Source of the DNA: an uncultured bacterium
GTDB taxonomy: Bacteria > Pseudomonadota > Gammaproteobacteria > Burkholderiales > Burkholderiaceae_F
Assembly (NCBI GenBank): GCA_905215795.1
Contig: CAJMRV010000021.1
Coordinates: forward strand, 1-15,060
DNA length: 15,060 nucleotides
Direction of reading: 5' to 3'
The translations under genes and the position numbers were made by a program. The notes beneath the pieces were generated by a model, which was not told where the DNA came from, searched no databases, and worked only from the letters and a program-made list of their open reading frames with translations. Shown piece by piece: positions 1 to 6,379 of this stretch. Each line of letters opens with the position of its first letter. Position 1 is the stretch's first letter.

Positions 1-26
1 GGGGAATCCCCTGTACACCTCCAAAT

Positions 27-41
27 GTAACAATATGTAAC
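27..41. promoter_or_regulatory. GTAAC direct repeat, possible response-regulator site
   Basis: GTAAC occurs at 27-31 and again at 37-41, separated by AATAT, so the half-sites repeat every 10 bp, one helical turn. Tandem half-sites with this GTAAM-N5-GTAAM layout are the usual target of OmpR/PhoB-family response regulators such as CpxR. The site lies at the window edge, beyond the terminator of the XRE gene, so it could serve a gene starting to the left on the minus strand. Function is inferred from layout alone. Confidence 0.25.
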
Positions 42-55
42 GACCGGCGGACCGC

Positions 56-81
56 AAAAAGCGCCTTGTTTTTCAAGGCGC
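56..81 (-). terminator. Intrinsic terminator of the XRE gene
   Basis: A perfect 8-bp stem (61-68 with 74-81, GCGCCTTG/CAAGGCGC) closes a 5-nt loop. Read on the minus strand it is followed by five T (56-60). It lies about 110 bp past the stop codon of the leftward XRE gene and points the right way for it. The 82-190 stretch between them shows no gene. A run of seven T at 162-168 follows only a weak pairing (TCCGT/ACGGA). Confidence 0.7.
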
Positions 82-190
82 CTGATGTTGTGCCGGAGTG
101 GGTAGCAAAGGGAAGATGTTGAGGAACCAACAGCGTCCGTAGCCGTGCGGGAACGAACGGATTTTTTTCGACCCGACGTCCCCGCGGCCC

Positions 191-565
191 TCAATCCTCC
201 TCGGGGAGGAAGGTTTCGGGGGGCACGCCGTAGTGTGCGGCCACGACGAGGGCCTGTTCGGGGGTGAGCTCGCGCACCCCCTGCTCCACGTCCGAGATGC
301 GAGCGCTCGCCAGGCCGAGGAGCTCGCCGAGGGCCTTCTGGGACTCGCCGCGTTCACGGCGCATCTGCTTTAAAAGGAGTCCCGCGGGGCCGCGGCGGGC
401 CGGGACCGACTGCACGAGCGCTCCGCCCGCATCGGCCGCCTCGAGGATCCCCATGAGGCTCACCAGATGGGCCTCCACGGCCCCGGCGTGCTTCGGGTCG
501 ACCGTGAGCATGAAGGTGGTCTCCTTCTCGCCGGTCTGCAGATGGGTGAGTCGTGGCGTCGTCAT
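191..565 (-). CDS. XRE-family helix-turn-helix regulator, 124 aa
   Basis: This is a small DNA-binding protein, presumably a transcriptional regulator. Residues 64-120 match an XRE/HTH_3 fold: an RRERGESQKALGELLGLA stretch covers helices 1-2, and SARISDVEQG is the recognition helix, followed by the usual acidic tail (PEED). Residues 1-60 form a separate segment I do not recognise. The reading frame is open far upstream, but the ATG at 565 is chosen because GGAGGA sits about 8 nt before it; the longer version has no such signal and would overlap the nitroreductase. HTH proteins of this size are often antitoxins, but no toxin-like gene lies beside it. It is divergent from the nitroreductase and could regulate it, which is inference. 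The HTH call is secure; targets are unknown. Confidence 0.85.
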   Translation of the reverse strand: MTTPRLTHLQTGEKETTFMLTVDPKHAGAVEAHLVSLMGILEAADAGGALVQSVPARRGPAGLLLKQMRRERGESQKALGELLGLASARISDVEQGVRELTPEQALVVAAHYGVPPETFLPEED

Positions 566-775
566 CGCGTTTGTCCTCCGGGACGGTGTTGAGTTGTTTG
601 CAATTGTGACCGCGGCGGGAACCCTCGTCCCCGGTGCGTGCCAAAAGAGTATAGTCGGATATGAGGCCCCGCGCCCCGGGCTCCCCTGCAGGGGAGAGGG
701 AAACGCGGGCCGTTCAGACACCCCCGCCGCCCGCGGGCCGCACGCCCGGGCGCAACGGGAAAGGAAAGGAGGACC
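566..775. other. Divergent intergenic region, XRE gene / nitroreductase
   Basis: This 210-bp gap must carry both promoters. The best rightward -10 candidate is TATAGT at 650-655, without a good -35. TATACT on the minus strand overlaps the same bases, also with a weak -35. A good Shine-Dalgarno, AAAGGAGGA, lies at 764-773 just before the nitroreductase ATG. I see no convincing operator palindrome. Confidence 0.4.
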
Positions 776-1585
776 ATGGCCAGATTCGACAAGAAGCGCG
801 CCTATGTACGCGTCAGGCGCAGCGCCAAGAACATTTCCAAGGAGATCTCGCGCCTCAAGCGCGACTGGCTCAACCGACTCGAGCACGTGCCGCTCGTCGA
901 CAAGCAGCCCCCCGACGGGGACGCCGAGCCGATCTACCGCTACCTGCCGGCCCCGAAGCGCATGACCATGGACCTCACGAGCGTCTTCGAGAACCGGTCC
1001 TCGCACCGCACGTTCAGCGACGAGCCGCTCACCGACGAGGACCTCGGCACGATCCTCTGGGCCGCCGACGGCATCAACCGTCCCGACGGCGGGCGCACCA
1101 CCCCGTCCACCCTCAACTGGCACGAAGTCGACGTATACTGTCTGAAGGCGAACGGCACCTGGGTCTACGAACCCGCCAAGCACGCCCTCCGGTTCCTCGA
1201 CCTCGAGGACATCCGAAACGACACGCTCCTCGCGCAGCCCCTCCTGAGGATCGCGCCCGTGCAGCTCGTCTTCGTCGCCCACAAGGAGCGCACGATGGAC
1301 TGGCTGATGCGCTCCGGGAAGGCCCTCCTCGAGAAGATGGGCACCGAGAAGTGGACGCCCGAGAAGATCGATGCGCTCCACATGAAGTCCATGACGATCG
1401 ACGCCGCCGTGAAGGTCCAGGCCGTCTACATGGCCGCCGCGGCCCTCGGAATCGGGTGCGTGTGCCGCACCGGCTTCGACGAGGACGTGCTCCACGCCCA
1501 CATGCCGATCGACGACAACGCCCGGATCATCTGCTGCATGACGCTCGGATACAAGGCCGAGAAGCTGAGCGACGCGATCTCCTGA
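776..1585 (+). CDS. SagB/ThcOx-type nitroreductase family protein, 269 aa
   Basis: Predicted FMN-dependent oxidoreductase of the nitroreductase superfamily (SagB-type dehydrogenase branch). The domain starts near residue 66 with an ENRSSHRTF motif (Arg74 and Arg78 are likely FMN-phosphate contacts). SDEPLTDEDLGTILWAADG and NRPDGGRTTPSTLNWHEVDV (101-120) are typical of this branch, and the C-terminal half has the AAAALGIGCVCRTGF segment and a final LGY motif. Residues 1-60 are a basic, charged extension (KKRAYVRVRRSAK...) not needed for the core fold; it is not a cleavable signal peptide. SagB relatives in azole-peptide clusters oxidise azolines, but no cyclodehydratase or precursor peptide is visible here, so this looks like the orphan form common in anaerobes. 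The ATG follows AAAGGAGGACC. Substrate unknown. Confidence 0.88.
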   Translation: MARFDKKRAYVRVRRSAKNISKEISRLKRDWLNRLEHVPLVDKQPPDGDAEPIYRYLPAPKRMTMDLTSVFENRSSHRTFSDEPLTDEDLGTILWAADGINRPDGGRTTPSTLNWHEVDVYCLKANGTWVYEPAKHALRFLDLEDIRNDTLLAQPLLRIAPVQLVFVAHKERTMDWLMRSGKALLEKMGTEKWTPEKIDALHMKSMTIDAAVKVQAVYMAAAALGIGCVCRTGFDEDVLHAHMPIDDNARIICCMTLGYKAEKLSDAIS

Positions 1586-1621
1586 GTCCCCCGGGACCAA
1601 CCGCGTCACGCATCCCCCAAC

Positions 1622-1664
1622 AAAAAACCACCCCGCCTCCTCCTTTTGGTTGGAGACGGGGTGG
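1622..1664 (-). terminator. Intrinsic terminator of the LysR gene
   Basis: The arms 1628-1640 (CCACCCCGCCTCC) and 1652-1664 (GGAGACGGGGTGG) pair over 13 bp with one mismatch around an 11-nt loop. On the minus strand this is followed by six T (1622-1627). It lies about 30 bp past the LysR stop codon. On the plus strand no T-run follows, so it mainly serves the leftward gene, though the stem could also protect the end of the converging nitroreductase mRNA. Confidence 0.85.
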
Positions 1665-1692
1665 CGTCGTATTCAGGGACGTCCCGCAGGGC

Positions 1693-2682
1693 TCAGTGGC
1701 CCTCGAGGAAGCGGCGGGCCTCCGTGCGGGAGACGTGGGTGACGAGACCTCGGACCCACTGCAGGAACGGGTCGCGGTGCGTGCTCTGGTGCCACACGAG
1801 CTTCGTCTCGATGCTCCCGACGTCCTCGGGGAGCTTCAGGATGGCGAGCTCGGCGTTGCAGTTCTCACGCAGGCGTTCGAGCGTGAGCTCAGGGCCCACG
1901 AAGACGAAGTCGGTCTGGTCGAGCACGTCCGGGATCGAAAGGAAGAACGGCGTCTCGAAGCCCGAAGGGAGACGGATCGGACAGGGCATCGTGACCGTGG
2001 AGTTGGTGCTCGCCACGTGCACGTTGCGGTACCCCTCGAGCGAGGCGGGCGAAACGCGGCCGTCCTCCGCTTCGGAGACGAGCGGATGGTTCTTCCTCAG
2101 CATCACGGCGTAGTTGCTCTGGTAGAGCTCGAGCGTGTTGAAGTCGGCCGGGAACGAGGCGGCGCCGGCGCACACGGCCATGTCGGACTGGCCCGAGCGG
2201 ATGCGCTCGAGGATGCGGTCGTCGATCGAACCCACGCTCACGTTGGCGTTGGGGGCCTGCTTGTAGAAGAGCTTGAGCATCGGGCTCAGGAACGCCGGCA
2301 CGACGTTGTCGGTCGAGAGGATCCTCACGGTGCGCGTCTCGCGCTCGAGGCTGAACTCCTCGTTTTGTTCGGTGAGGCCCCCGGCGAGCGTGAGCAGGTT
2401 GTCGACGAGCTCGGTCAAGGTGCGCATGCGGATGGTGGGCAGCATCTCGTGGCCCGCGCGGATGAAGAGCTCGTCCTTGAAGAGGTCGCGCATCTGGCTG
2501 AGGCGGCGCGAGGCCCCGGGGATCGAGAGGCCGACGTGTTCGGCGGCGCTCGTGAGGCTCCTGCATTCCACTACGGACTTGAGCAGCTGGAGGTCCTGGA
2601 AGGTGAGGGTGCGCAGGAAGAGCTCGGCCGCGTTCGGTCCGAGCAGCGTCTGCGCGCCTTTGGAATTCTTATCGATTGACAT
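1693..2682 (-). CDS. LysR-type transcriptional regulator, 329 aa
   Basis: LysR-family regulator, a cytoplasmic DNA-binding protein that senses a small effector. The winged HTH spans about residues 27-86: LQLLKSVVECRSLTSAAEHV, then the recognition-helix region SIPGASRRLSQMRDLF and the wing with ELFIR. The substrate-binding region runs from about 115 (RTVRILSTDNVV) to the C-terminus, with the typical ILERIRSGQSDMAV segment and a second lobe (VMLRKNHPL). Length is slightly above the usual 290-320 because of about 25 extra N-terminal residues. The start at 2682 has only a weak ribosome-binding site; no better in-frame start precedes the HTH. It is divergent from nrdD, and LysR proteins often control the divergent neighbour, but NrdR-like sites offer a simpler explanation for nrdD. 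Effector unknown. Confidence 0.93.
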   Translation of the reverse strand: MSIDKNSKGAQTLLGPNAAELFLRTLTFQDLQLLKSVVECRSLTSAAEHVGLSIPGASRRLSQMRDLFKDELFIRAGHEMLPTIRMRTLTELVDNLLTLAGGLTEQNEEFSLERETRTVRILSTDNVVPAFLSPMLKLFYKQAPNANVSVGSIDDRILERIRSGQSDMAVCAGAASFPADFNTLELYQSNYAVMLRKNHPLVSEAEDGRVSPASLEGYRNVHVASTNSTVTMPCPIRLPSGFETPFFLSIPDVLDQTDFVFVGPELTLERLRENCNAELAILKLPEDVGSIETKLVWHQSTHRDPFLQWVRGLVTHVSRTEARRFLEGH

Positions 2683-2823
2683 GGTTATCTTGGTGAATGG
2701 TCCGCCGCCGGCTCGGAAGTCCCCTTCTCATTTCAGAAAGGACTCTCCTCCAGCGGAAATGGGTCGGATGGGTCTCCTCCGGCCTTCCCTGTAAAACATG
2801 TTTCGCAACGAGGGCGTTTTCCA

Positions 2824-2852
2824 ATTGTATGTAGATTAGAACGAAAAGGGAA
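2824..2852 (-). promoter_or_regulatory. Candidate LysR-gene promoter
   Basis: On the minus strand TACAAT (plus 2824-2829, 5/6 match to the -10 consensus) is preceded at 17 bp by TTCCCT (plus 2847-2852, 3/6 match to the -35). Transcription would start near 2817, giving a leader of about 135 nt. The palindrome AAACATGTTT at 2794-2803 would lie just downstream of that start, a position that could suit autorepression. Confidence 0.35.
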
Positions 2853-2915
2853 TGGCTATCGACGATTTTGTTGCTTTTTTCTGAATCGTTGCTATCGTAC
2901 AACGCACATCGCGTC

Positions 2916-2943
2916 GGGTTATCCCGTACACTAGGGATAACCC
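2916..2943. promoter_or_regulatory. Perfect 10-bp inverted repeat, possible operator
   Basis: GGGTTATCCC (2916-2925) and GGGATAACCC (2934-2943) are exact reverse complements separated by 8 bp (GTACACTA). The dyad is upstream of both divergent genes: about 110 bp before the candidate LysR transcript start and about 165 bp before the candidate nrdD start. A dimeric regulator such as the neighbouring LysR protein could bind here. No T-run follows on either strand, so a terminator is unlikely. The regulator is inferred. Confidence 0.5.
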
Positions 2944-2950
2944 TTGAATC

Positions 2951-2993
2951 GGGGTTTCTTCGAGCTTGCCAAGGGTGCGAAAATTGAAACCCC
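2951..2993. promoter_or_regulatory. 8-bp inverted repeat GGGGTTTC / GAAACCCC
   Basis: GGGGTTTC (2951-2958) is matched by GAAACCCC (2986-2993) across 27 bp, with a second short pairing inside (TTCG 2959-2962 with CGAA 2979-2982). It lies between the 10-bp dyad and the NrdR-like boxes. It could be a pair of half-sites or a cruciform; no factor is assigned. Confidence 0.35.
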
Positions 2994-3017
2994 AATGAAA
3001 TCAGAGACTTAGTCGAA

Positions 3018-3065
3018 TACCCTTATATTGGTACCCTGCAAAAAGAGAACCACTACGTATTGTAT
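3018..3065 (+). promoter_or_regulatory. Tandem NrdR-box-like sites upstream of nrdD
   Basis: NrdR, the ATP-cone repressor of ribonucleotide reductase genes, binds two 16-bp boxes (consensus near ACACTATATATTGTGT) about 31-32 bp apart centre to centre. Here CCACTACGTATTGTAT (3050-3065) matches 12/16. TACCCTTATATTGGTA (3018-3033) matches 8/16, and 8/10 in the core. Their centres are exactly 32 bp apart, with 16 bp between boxes. The right box overlaps the -35 of the candidate promoter, which suits repression. The left box is weak on its own; spacing and location before nrdD carry the call. Confidence 0.55.
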
Positions 3066-3088
3066 TCGGCCACGAAAAGTCTTACACT
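3060..3088 (+). promoter_or_regulatory. nrdD: Candidate nrdD promoter
   Basis: TTGTAT (3060-3065) and TACACT (3083-3088) are separated by 17 bp. They match the sigma-70 consensus 3/6 and 4/6. The -35 overlaps the right NrdR-like box, as expected for an NrdR-repressed promoter. Transcription would begin near 3095, leaving a leader of about 170 nt before the nrdD ATG. Confidence 0.4.
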
Positions 3089-3264
3089 ACATCCATCTGA
3101 TCGCCCTAGTCGACGGCAAAGGCCTCGAACGGGCGATTTTTCGCAATCAGACCCTGTTTCGAACGGGACCAGGGCCGTTGGATCCCCCCTTTTCCGACGG
3201 TGCCGCCCTCGACGTTCCCGGGGCCTGAAGGACCATTGTTGTACTGTTGCTGAGAGTGAGAAAA

Positions 3265-5427
3265 ATGAACATCACCGTTATCAAGAAAGACGACTCGACG
3301 GAAGAGTTCATCCCGTCGAAGATCATCGACGCCGTCAAGAAGGCGGCCTTCCGCTGCGACAAGCAGATTCCGCAGAAGACGCTGAACACCATCGTCAATG
3401 AAGTGGTCCGCCGCCTGGGCGACCGCGAATCCGTCAAGGTGGCCGAGCTCCACGAGCTCGTCATCGCCGTGCTCGCCTTCGTCCAGCTCAAGGAAGTCGC
3501 TGAAGCCTACGCCGAGTACCGCTACTACAAGACGACCTACGCGCGCACCTTCGAACAGCTCCGCCAGGACGCCGACGACGTGCTGCGCCTGGGCGACCGC
3601 GAGAACGCCAACTACGACAGCTCGCTCGTCTCCACGAAGGGCTCCCTGATCAAGGGCTACCTCACCAAGAGCCTGTACAAGCAGTTCTACCTCTCCGGAC
3701 GCGAGAAGGAACTCATCGACCGCGGCGACATCTACATCCATGACCTGCGCGACATGATCCTGGGCTGCATCAACTGCTGCCTCTTCGACATCGGCGGCGT
3801 CCTCAAGGGCGGCTTCGAGATGTCCAACGTCCAGTACTCCGAACCCAAGACGGTGCTCTCCGCCCTGCAGGTGATCGGCGACATCACGCTCGTGGCCACC
3901 GCCCAGCAGTTCGGCGGCTTCACGCTCCCCGAACTCGACAAGGTGCTGCTCCCCTTCGTCAAGAAGAGCCTCGTCGCGGCGCACAACAAGTACATCGAAC
4001 TCGGCCTCTCCGAAGAGAAGGCCGCCCAGCAGGCTGAAAAGGACGTCATCCGCGAACTCGAACAGGGCTTCCAGAGCCTCGAGCTCAAGCTCAACACGGT
4101 CCCCTGCTCCCGCGGCGACTTCGCCTTCACGACGATCACGTTCGGCCAGTGGAACCCCGAGAAGTACTCCGACAACGACAAGCACTGGCTGCACATGATC
4201 AGCCGCATCATGCTCAACGTGCGCCGCAACGGCCACGGCAAGGACGGCAAGCCGGTCGTGTTCCCGAAGCTCGTGTACCTCTTCGACGCGAAGCAGGTCG
4301 ACTCCGACCCGCACAGCGCCGCGCTCTTCGACGACGCCGTCGAGACCTCGGCCGAATGCATGTACCCGGACTACCTGAGCCTCTCCTCGGAGATGGGCTC
4401 GGTCTCCAAGATCTTCCAGGAATACGGCGCGATCACGAGCCCGATGGGCTGCCGTGCGTTCCTCTCGTTCTGGCAGAATGAAAAGGGCGAGGCGATCACG
4501 GTGGGCCGCTGCAACATCGGCGCGGTCTCGCTCAACCTCCCGATCATCATCAAGTACGCCCAGACGCAGTCCGAGAACTGGCGCCAGGAATTCTGGCACC
4601 TGCTCGACGAACGCCTCGACGTCATCCGCGCCTTCTTCAAGAAGCGCTACGACATCATCCGCCACCAGCAGTGCTCGAGCAACCCGCTCGCCTTCACGCA
4701 GGGCGGCTTCTACGAGGGCACCAAGTCCCCCGACGAGAAGATCGGCGACCTCGTGCGCTACATGACGGCCTCCTTCGGCATCACCGCGCTCGACGAATCC
4801 ACCTACCTCTGGACGGGCAAGCGCCTCGTCGAAGAGGGCGGCGAGTTCTCCGCCAAGGTCCTCAACCACCTGAAGATGCGCCTCGCGCAGTTCAAGGAGG
4901 AGGACGGCTACCTCTACGCCATCTACGGCACGCCGGCCGAATCGCTCTGCGCCACGCAGGCCCGCCAGTACGACAAGTTCTGCAAGGACAACCAGATCGA
5001 GAACGTGTTCCGCACCGCCGAGCACTACAGCCCCGAGTACTTCACGAACTCGTTCCACGTGAACGTCACCGAGGCGATCAGCCCGTTCGAGAAGCAGGAC
5101 CACGAGCTCCAGGACTTCCACCTCTGCGAGGGCGGCCACATCCAGTACGTGCGCCTGGACAACCCCGAGAACCGCGAGGCCGTCAAGGCGGTCATCCGCC
5201 GCGGCATGCAGAAGGGCTTCTACCAGGGCGTGAACTTCGACTCCGCCTACTGCGGCGACTGCGGCCAGCACTCCACCAACGTGCTGTTCAAGTGCCCGAA
5301 GTGCGGCTCCTCGAACCTCTCGGTGATCAGCCGCGTGTGCGGCTACCTCGGCTACTCCAACGTCAACGGCAACTCCCGCATGAACGACGGGAAGATGGCC
5401 GAAATCAAGAACCGCGTGAGCATGTAA
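3265..5427 (+). CDS. nrdD: Anaerobic (class III) ribonucleoside-triphosphate reductase, 720 aa
   Basis: Reduces ribonucleoside triphosphates to deoxyribonucleotides in the absence of oxygen, using a glycyl radical made by NrdG. Residues 1-92 form an ATP-cone allosteric domain (NITVIKKDDSTEEFIPSKI...). The central barrel contains SPMGCRAFLSFW, whose Cys396 is the likely thiyl-radical residue. Near the C-terminus Cys663, 666, 677 and 680 (CGDC...CPKC) form the zinc site, and RVCGYLG carries the radical glycine, Gly693, 27 residues from the end as in known relatives. Length is close to the E. coli enzyme (712 aa). An in-frame TTG at 3247 is possible, but the ATG at 3265 starts exactly at the family N-terminus after a weak GAGTGAG. 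nrdG follows 203 bp downstream. The protein is oxygen-labile once activated, so the host grows anaerobically at least part of the time. Confidence 0.98.
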   Translation: MNITVIKKDDSTEEFIPSKIIDAVKKAAFRCDKQIPQKTLNTIVNEVVRRLGDRESVKVAELHELVIAVLAFVQLKEVAEAYAEYRYYKTTYARTFEQLRQDADDVLRLGDRENANYDSSLVSTKGSLIKGYLTKSLYKQFYLSGREKELIDRGDIYIHDLRDMILGCINCCLFDIGGVLKGGFEMSNVQYSEPKTVLSALQVIGDITLVATAQQFGGFTLPELDKVLLPFVKKSLVAAHNKYIELGLSEEKAAQQAEKDVIRELEQGFQSLELKLNTVPCSRGDFAFTTITFGQWNPEKYSDNDKHWLHMISRIMLNVRRNGHGKDGKPVVFPKLVYLFDAKQVDSDPHSAALFDDAVETSAECMYPDYLSLSSEMGSVSKIFQEYGAITSPMGCRAFLSFWQNEKGEAITVGRCNIGAVSLNLPIIIKYAQTQSENWRQEFWHLLDERLDVIRAFFKKRYDIIRHQQCSSNPLAFTQGGFYEGTKSPDEKIGDLVRYMTASFGITALDESTYLWTGKRLVEEGGEFSAKVLNHLKMRLAQFKEEDGYLYAIYGTPAESLCATQARQYDKFCKDNQIENVFRTAEHYSPEYFTNSFHVNVTEAISPFEKQDHELQDFHLCEGGHIQYVRLDNPENREAVKAVIRRGMQKGFYQGVNFDSAYCGDCGQHSTNVLFKCPKCGSSNLSVISRVCGYLGYSNVNGNSRMNDGKMAEIKNRVSM

Positions 5428-5440
5428 GCCCGCGGCGGCG

Positions 5441-5493
5441 CCGGCCCCGGAGGGCCGGAAGGGGACGAAACGGAAACTCCGTCCCCTTTCCGG
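5441..5493 (+). promoter_or_regulatory. Two overlapping hairpins after nrdD
   Basis: Hairpin A pairs CCGGCCC (5441-5447) with GGGCCGG (5452-5458) around CGGA. Hairpin B pairs CCGGAAGGGGACG (5455-5467) with 5480-5493, a 13-bp stem with one bulged T. Both use 5455-5458, so in full form they exclude each other. No proper T-run follows, so this is more likely an mRNA-stabilising or switching structure than a terminator on its own. Confidence 0.5.
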
Positions 5494-5537
5494 AACAACC
5501 CGCCCGGGACGACCGGCGCACGACGTTTCAGAGCCCG

Positions 5538-5597
5538 ACGGCGTGCCGCGCACTCCTCCGCCTCAACGGGGGGAGCACAAGCGGGCACGCCGTTTTT
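5538..5597 (+). terminator. Terminator-like structure between nrdD and nrdG
   Basis: ACGGCGTGCC (5538-5547) pairs perfectly with GGCACGCCGT (5584-5593), followed directly by five T (5593-5597). The 36-nt interior can fold further (CTCC-CCG with CGG-GGAG, about 5553-5574). Only 33 nt separate the T-run from the nrdG ATG, with no room for an independent promoter. nrdG transcription would therefore rely on read-through, so this may act as an attenuator that keeps NrdG below NrdD. Confidence 0.55.
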
Positions 5598-5630
5598 CCC
5601 TTCCACCGGATCCAAAAAACCTTTAAAGCC

Positions 5631-6104
5631 ATGAATTACATCGGACTGAACTTCTGCGACGCCGCCAACGGCCCCGGCATGCGCGTCTCCCTCTTCGTCT
5701 CGGGCTGCACCCTGCACTGCCACGGCTGCTTCAACCCCGAGAGCTGGGCCTTCGACGCCGGGAAGCCCTTCACCGACGACGTCCAGAAGAAGATCATCAA
5801 CGCCATGAAGGACCCCTTCATCCGCGGGCTGAGCCTGCTCGGAGGGGATCCGCTCGAACCCGAACACGAGGAACGCCTCGTCGAGCTCCTCAAGGCCGTC
5901 AGGGCCGAGTTCGGCGACACCAAGGACGTGTGGGTCTGGACGGGACGCCGCCATGAGAAGGTCGCCGACCGCGAAATCATGAAGTGGATCGACGTGCTCA
6001 TCGACGGCCCGTTCGTCGAGAAGCTCAAGATCCACGAACCCGGCTGGTTCGGAAGCTCCAACCAGCGGATCATCCCGATCCGTCCCGGTGCGAAGACCGA
6101 GTGA
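5631..6104 (+). CDS. nrdG: Anaerobic ribonucleotide reductase-activating protein, 157 aa
   Basis: Radical-SAM activase that uses a [4Fe-4S] cluster and S-adenosylmethionine to create the glycyl radical on NrdD. The cluster motif is CTLHCHGC: Cys26, Cys30 and Cys33 (CxxxCxxC). NGPGMRVSLFVSGC, GLSLLGGDPL, KDVWVWTG, DVLIDGPFV and GSSNQR appear in the family order. Length matches E. coli NrdG (154 aa). The ATG at 5631 gives the standard N-terminus (MNY), but the 20 nt before it contain no Shine-Dalgarno, only an A-rich stretch and CTTTAAAG. Together with the upstream terminator-like hairpin, this suggests low expression relative to nrdD. Transcription ends at a strong terminator about 30 bp downstream. 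Confidence 0.97.
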   Translation: MNYIGLNFCDAANGPGMRVSLFVSGCTLHCHGCFNPESWAFDAGKPFTDDVQKKIINAMKDPFIRGLSLLGGDPLEPEHEERLVELLKAVRAEFGDTKDVWVWTGRRHEKVADREIMKWIDVLIDGPFVEKLKIHEPGWFGSSNQRIIPIRPGAKTE

Positions 6105-6134
6105 CGGTGAGCGGAAAAACGACGCTGCGTCGTC

Positions 6135-6170
6135 AAGCGCGGAGGTGCCCCGGCACCGCCGCGCTTTTTT
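6135..6170 (+). terminator. Intrinsic terminator of nrdG
   Basis: AAGCGCGG (6135-6142) pairs with CCGCGCTT (6159-6166). Inside it GGTGCC (6144-6149) pairs with GGCACC (6152-6157) around a 2-nt loop. Six T follow at 6165-6170. This is a long, very stable rightward terminator closing the nrdD-nrdG unit. Confidence 0.9.
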
Positions 6171-6379
6171 CATGCCCTCTTCATGCGCGCATTCCGCACG
6201 GACCCCGTGGTTTTCCCTCTGAAACGGGAGGCTGCACGCCCTCGCCCTGAATTCCCGTGGAATCCGTGCCACAATAGAAAAACGGCCCCCGGGCCGGACG
6301 GCAACGCGGAAAGGACCACCCCGCACTCGTCGGGACGGAGACGATGCTCCCCGTCCGAAGAACCGCCCGGCACCGACCG

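Larger units (their letters stand above)
2683..3264. other. Large AT-richer divergent control region, LysR gene / nrdD
   Basis: 582 bp without a credible gene. Bases from about 2800 to 3110 are clearly richer in A/T than the flanking genes. Besides the sites listed separately, it holds a hairpin-like pair AGTCC/GGACT (2718-2722 with 2740-2744, with inner TTCT/AGAA), a perfect palindrome AAACATGTTT (2794-2803), GCTATCG repeated at 2855-2861 and 2891-2897, and TCGAACGGG repeated at 3125-3133 and 3159-3167. Short open frames here lack ribosome-binding sites and the codon bias of this genome. Confidence 0.6.

Noticed and set aside
191..565. Toxin-antitoxin module
   Set aside because: The XRE protein could be an antitoxin, but no toxin-sized gene lies next to it inside the window.
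566..1609. N-terminal extension of the XRE gene frame over the nitroreductase
   Set aside because: No ribosome-binding site at the upstream ATG; the ATG at 565 has GGAGGA, and the extra part is antisense to the nitroreductase.
661..2679. 672-codon plus-strand open frame over the nitroreductase and LysR genes
   Set aside because: Out of frame with one real gene and antisense to the other; Arg/Pro-rich low-complexity product.
2916..2943. Transposon or attachment-site end
   Set aside because: No transposase, integrase or target duplication nearby; the perfect dyad fits an operator better.
2944..2958. FNR-like half-site TTGAA upstream of nrdD
   Set aside because: The second half-site (ATCAA-like) is missing at the required spacing; the same holds for TTGAAACCCCAATG at 2984.
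3028..3228. 66-codon open frame in the nrdD leader
   Set aside because: No ribosome-binding site, no family-like composition, and it covers the NrdR-like boxes and promoter.
3106..5553. 815-codon open frame on the minus strand across nrdD
   Set aside because: It is the antisense shadow of nrdD, kept open by the strong C/G third-position bias. Its product is low-complexity Val/Ala/Asp/Glu-rich and matches no family.
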